A stretch of 41,929 bases of DNA from contig CAMACY010000009.1 of the NCBI GenBank assembly GCA_945831585.1, positions 1 through 41,929 of the forward strand, given 5' to 3'. Each line of letters begins with the position of its first letter. Position 1 is the first letter of the stretch. Position numbers and translations under genes: made by a program. Below are positions 40,678-41,929 of this stretch, in pieces. The notes under the pieces were generated by a model that was not told the origin of the DNA, made no database searches, and saw nothing but the letters and a program-made list of their open reading frames with translations. Origin of the DNA: an uncultured bacterium. Its GTDB lineage: Bacteria; Verrucomicrobiota; Verrucomicrobiia; Verrucomicrobiales; Akkermansiaceae.

Positions 40678-41754
40678 ATGCCAGCATACAAAGACAAGGC
40701 CAAAGGCACATGGTATGCGTCCTTTTACTTTGAGAACTGGACAGGGAAAAAGGAAAAGAAGATGAAACGGGGTTTCAAGACCAAGCGGGAGGCGCTGGAG
40801 TGGGAACGGACGTTCCTGCAACAGCAGACCGCTGACCTGGATATGACCTTTGAGAGTTTCGTGGCGCTCTACGCTACGGACATGAAAGGCCGTATCAAGG
40901 AGAACACCTGGGGGACGAAAGAGCATATCCTCTACAAGAAGCTGGTGCCATACTTCGGCAAGCGGAAAATGAGCGAGATTAGTTCTAAAGAGGTCATGGC
41001 GTGGCAAAGCGAAATGCTCAACTACCGGGACAAGAACGGCAAGCCCTACTCCCCCGTTTACTTGAAAACGCTGCACAATCAGTTGAGCGCCGTTTTCAAT
41101 CATGCGGTGAAGCACTACAAGCTGAAAGCCAACCCCGCCGCCCAGGTGGGCAACATGGGCAAGGCCAAGGGCCGGGAAATGCTGTTCTGGACGAAAGCGG
41201 AGTATCTGAAATTTGCTGACGCTATGATGGACAAGCCCCTCTCCTACTATACCTTTGAAATGCTCTACTGGTGCGGTATCCGGGAGGGGGAATTGCTGGC
41301 CCTCACCCCTGGGGACTTCGACTTTGAGAAGCAGACGGTTTCCATCTCAAAATCCTATCAGCGTATCAAGGGCCAGGATGTAGTCACCGACCCCAAGACC
41401 GCCAAGAGCAACAGGGTCATTCAAATGCCCGCTTTCCTCTGTGAAGAAATGGAGGACTACATCAAGAGCCTGTATGCCGCAAAGCCGACAGACCGCATTT
41501 TCCCCGTGACGAAATCCTACCTTCACCGGGAGATGGACAGGGGAGCGAAAGAGGCGGGGGTCAAGCGGATCAGGATTCACGACCTCCGACACAGCCACAT
41601 TTCCCTGCTGATTGACATGGGCTTCACCGCCCTGGCAATCGCTGACCGGGTGGGACATGAAAGTATCGACATCACCTACCGCTACGCTCACCTGTTTCCC
41701 ACCCGGCAGGCGGAGATGGCGAACAAACTGGACATGGAGCGAAAGGGGGCTTAA
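40678..41754 (+). CDS. int: Tyrosine site-specific integrase
   Basis: 358 aa. N-terminal arm-binding domain (KGTWYASFYFENWTGKKEKK), core-binding SAM-like domain (about 55-155, LDMTFESFVALYATDMKGRI) and catalytic domain with Arg202 (CGIREGELLAL), Lys in the DPKTAKSNR hairpin, His301 and Arg304 (HDLRHSH), His327 (VGHESI) and nucleophile Tyr336 (YRYAHLF). This is the complete R-K-H-R-H-Y set, so it should be active. Ribosome site AAGGAGG 7 nt upstream. It reads away from guaA. Confidence 0.95.
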   Translation: MPAYKDKAKGTWYASFYFENWTGKKEKKMKRGFKTKREALEWERTFLQQQTADLDMTFESFVALYATDMKGRIKENTWGTKEHILYKKLVPYFGKRKMSEISSKEVMAWQSEMLNYRDKNGKPYSPVYLKTLHNQLSAVFNHAVKHYKLKANPAAQVGNMGKAKGREMLFWTKAEYLKFADAMMDKPLSYYTFEMLYWCGIREGELLALTPGDFDFEKQTVSISKSYQRIKGQDVVTDPKTAKSNRVIQMPAFLCEEMEDYIKSLYAAKPTDRIFPVTKSYLHREMDRGAKEAGVKRIRIHDLRHSHISLLIDMGFTALAIADRVGHESIDITYRYAHLFPTRQAEMANKLDMERKGA

Positions 41755-41757
41755 ATC

Positions 41758-41929
41758 ATGTCTGCAAAGAACCTTGACAACCACAACCGATGGAGAAGCA
41801 AAACCATAGCGTTCCGGGTGTCCCCGGAGGAAAACGAACAGATTGAGATTGCCGTCCGCCTCTCCGGGCTGACCAAGCAGGACTACATCACCCGGCGGCT
41901 CTTAGACCGGGCCGTGGTGGTGCAGGGCA
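41758..41929 (+). CDS. Mobilisation-type ribbon-helix-helix protein (partial)
   Basis: 57 codons to the window edge: MSAKNLDNHNRWRSKTIAFR, then VSPEENEQIEIAVRLSGLTK and QDYITRRLLDR. The short strand 'KTIAFRVSPEE' plus two helices is a ribbon-helix-helix fold; the 'R.s.eE...i...v..sGltKqdYi..rLl' pattern resembles MobC-like relaxosome and related small proteins in Firmicutes conjugative or mobilisable elements. It starts 3 nt after the int stop, so it probably belongs to the same transcript. The C-terminus is missing. Confidence 0.6.
   Translation, partial: MSAKNLDNHNRWRSKTIAFRVSPEENEQIEIAVRLSGLTKQDYITRRLLDRAVVVQG

Larger units (their letters stand above)
39585..41929 (+). mobile_element. Left end of an integrative (conjugative or mobilisable) element at the 3' end of guaA
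   Basis: From just behind guaA the DNA shows a different character: AT-rich regulatory region, strong AGGAGG-type ribosome sites and genes for a repressor, an excisionase-like protein, a tyrosine integrase and a mobilisation-type protein, in the order typical of Firmicutes elements. The likely attachment point is the last codons of guaA. The other end and the second att copy lie outside the window, so the size and the exact junction are unknown. Confidence 0.75.

Noticed and set aside
1..41929. CRISPR array or insertion sequence
   Set aside because: No regularly spaced repeats with unique spacers, no cas gene and no transposase with terminal inverted repeats was seen.

Overview
The window looks like chromosomal DNA of a GC-rich member of the Verrucomicrobiota, probably close to Akkermansia. 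The main clue is the C-terminus of the giant secreted protein at 8072-13408, which ends in a PEP-CTERM-type tail (VPEPATGTL, a hydrophobic stretch, then RRRR). Other hints are the fused SecDF, the near absence of Shine-Dalgarno sequences in front of core genes, and the many small lipoproteins. The taxonomic call is inference. The last ~2.3 kb is different: codon use, strong AGGAGG ribosome sites and gene families there point to a Firmicutes-type integrative element inserted just behind guaA.

Layout. 1-64: edge of an unknown leftward gene. 241-780: FHA-like membrane protein. 826-4517 (leftward): secDF, a membrane-anchored CbiX/SirB-like chelatase-domain protein and a YggU/DUF167 protein. 4627-7072 (leftward): RelE-like protein, ABC-2 permease, a 39-bp tandem repeat, MarC and a Sel1-repeat protein. 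7159-7709: SRP RNA with its promoter, a CysH-like gene remnant and a terminator. 8072-13408 (leftward): a 1778-aa S6-type serine protease/beta-helix protein with a PEP-CTERM-type tail in place of an autotransporter barrel. 13522-16443: mnmE, a metallophosphoesterase and an exonuclease III homologue. 16539-18535: a lower-GC two-gene ATPase + HNH cassette resembling a Septu (PtuAB) defence system. 18547-24529: SNF2 helicase, fhs and guaB. 24636-24822: a structured RNA the size of 6S RNA. 24974-28759: argS, a TPR-like secreted protein and a lipoprotein, each with a TGTTCCACATGGAACA-type (parS-like) site at its upstream end. 28760-28999: an AT-rich gene-free stretch with several DnaA-box matches, a candidate oriC. 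29000-33193: ribD, a tandem pair of related lipoproteins with a Cys-His-Asp triad, the tRNA nucleotidyltransferase and a TM2 protein. 33201-37729 (leftward): purB, a glycoside hydrolase and miaA. 38061-39584: guaA. 39585-end: the integrative element (repressor, excisionase-like protein, tyrosine integrase, start of a mobilisation-type protein).

Two themes cut across the genes. First, at least ten genes have a sigma70-type promoter (TTGNNN, 15-17 bp, TANNNT-like) whose -10 box ends only 6-7 nt before the start codon, so transcription should begin at or next to the ATG/GTG. That implies widespread leaderless mRNA in this organism. The SRP RNA and the 6S-like RNA have the same promoter type at the spacing expected for an RNA 5' end, which calibrates the reading. 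Second, the DnaA-box region and the parS-like sites lie within 4.1 kb of each other, as expected near a replication origin, although the GC skew judged by eye does not clearly agree.

Most products are housekeeping: protein export (SecDF, SRP RNA), tRNA maturation and charging (MnmE, MiaA, CCA-adding enzyme, ArgS), purine synthesis (GuaB, GuaA, PurB), one-carbon metabolism (Fhs), riboflavin synthesis (RibD) and DNA repair or remodelling (exonuclease III, SNF2). Accessory content is the S6/PEP-CTERM protein, the Septu-like pair and the integrative element.
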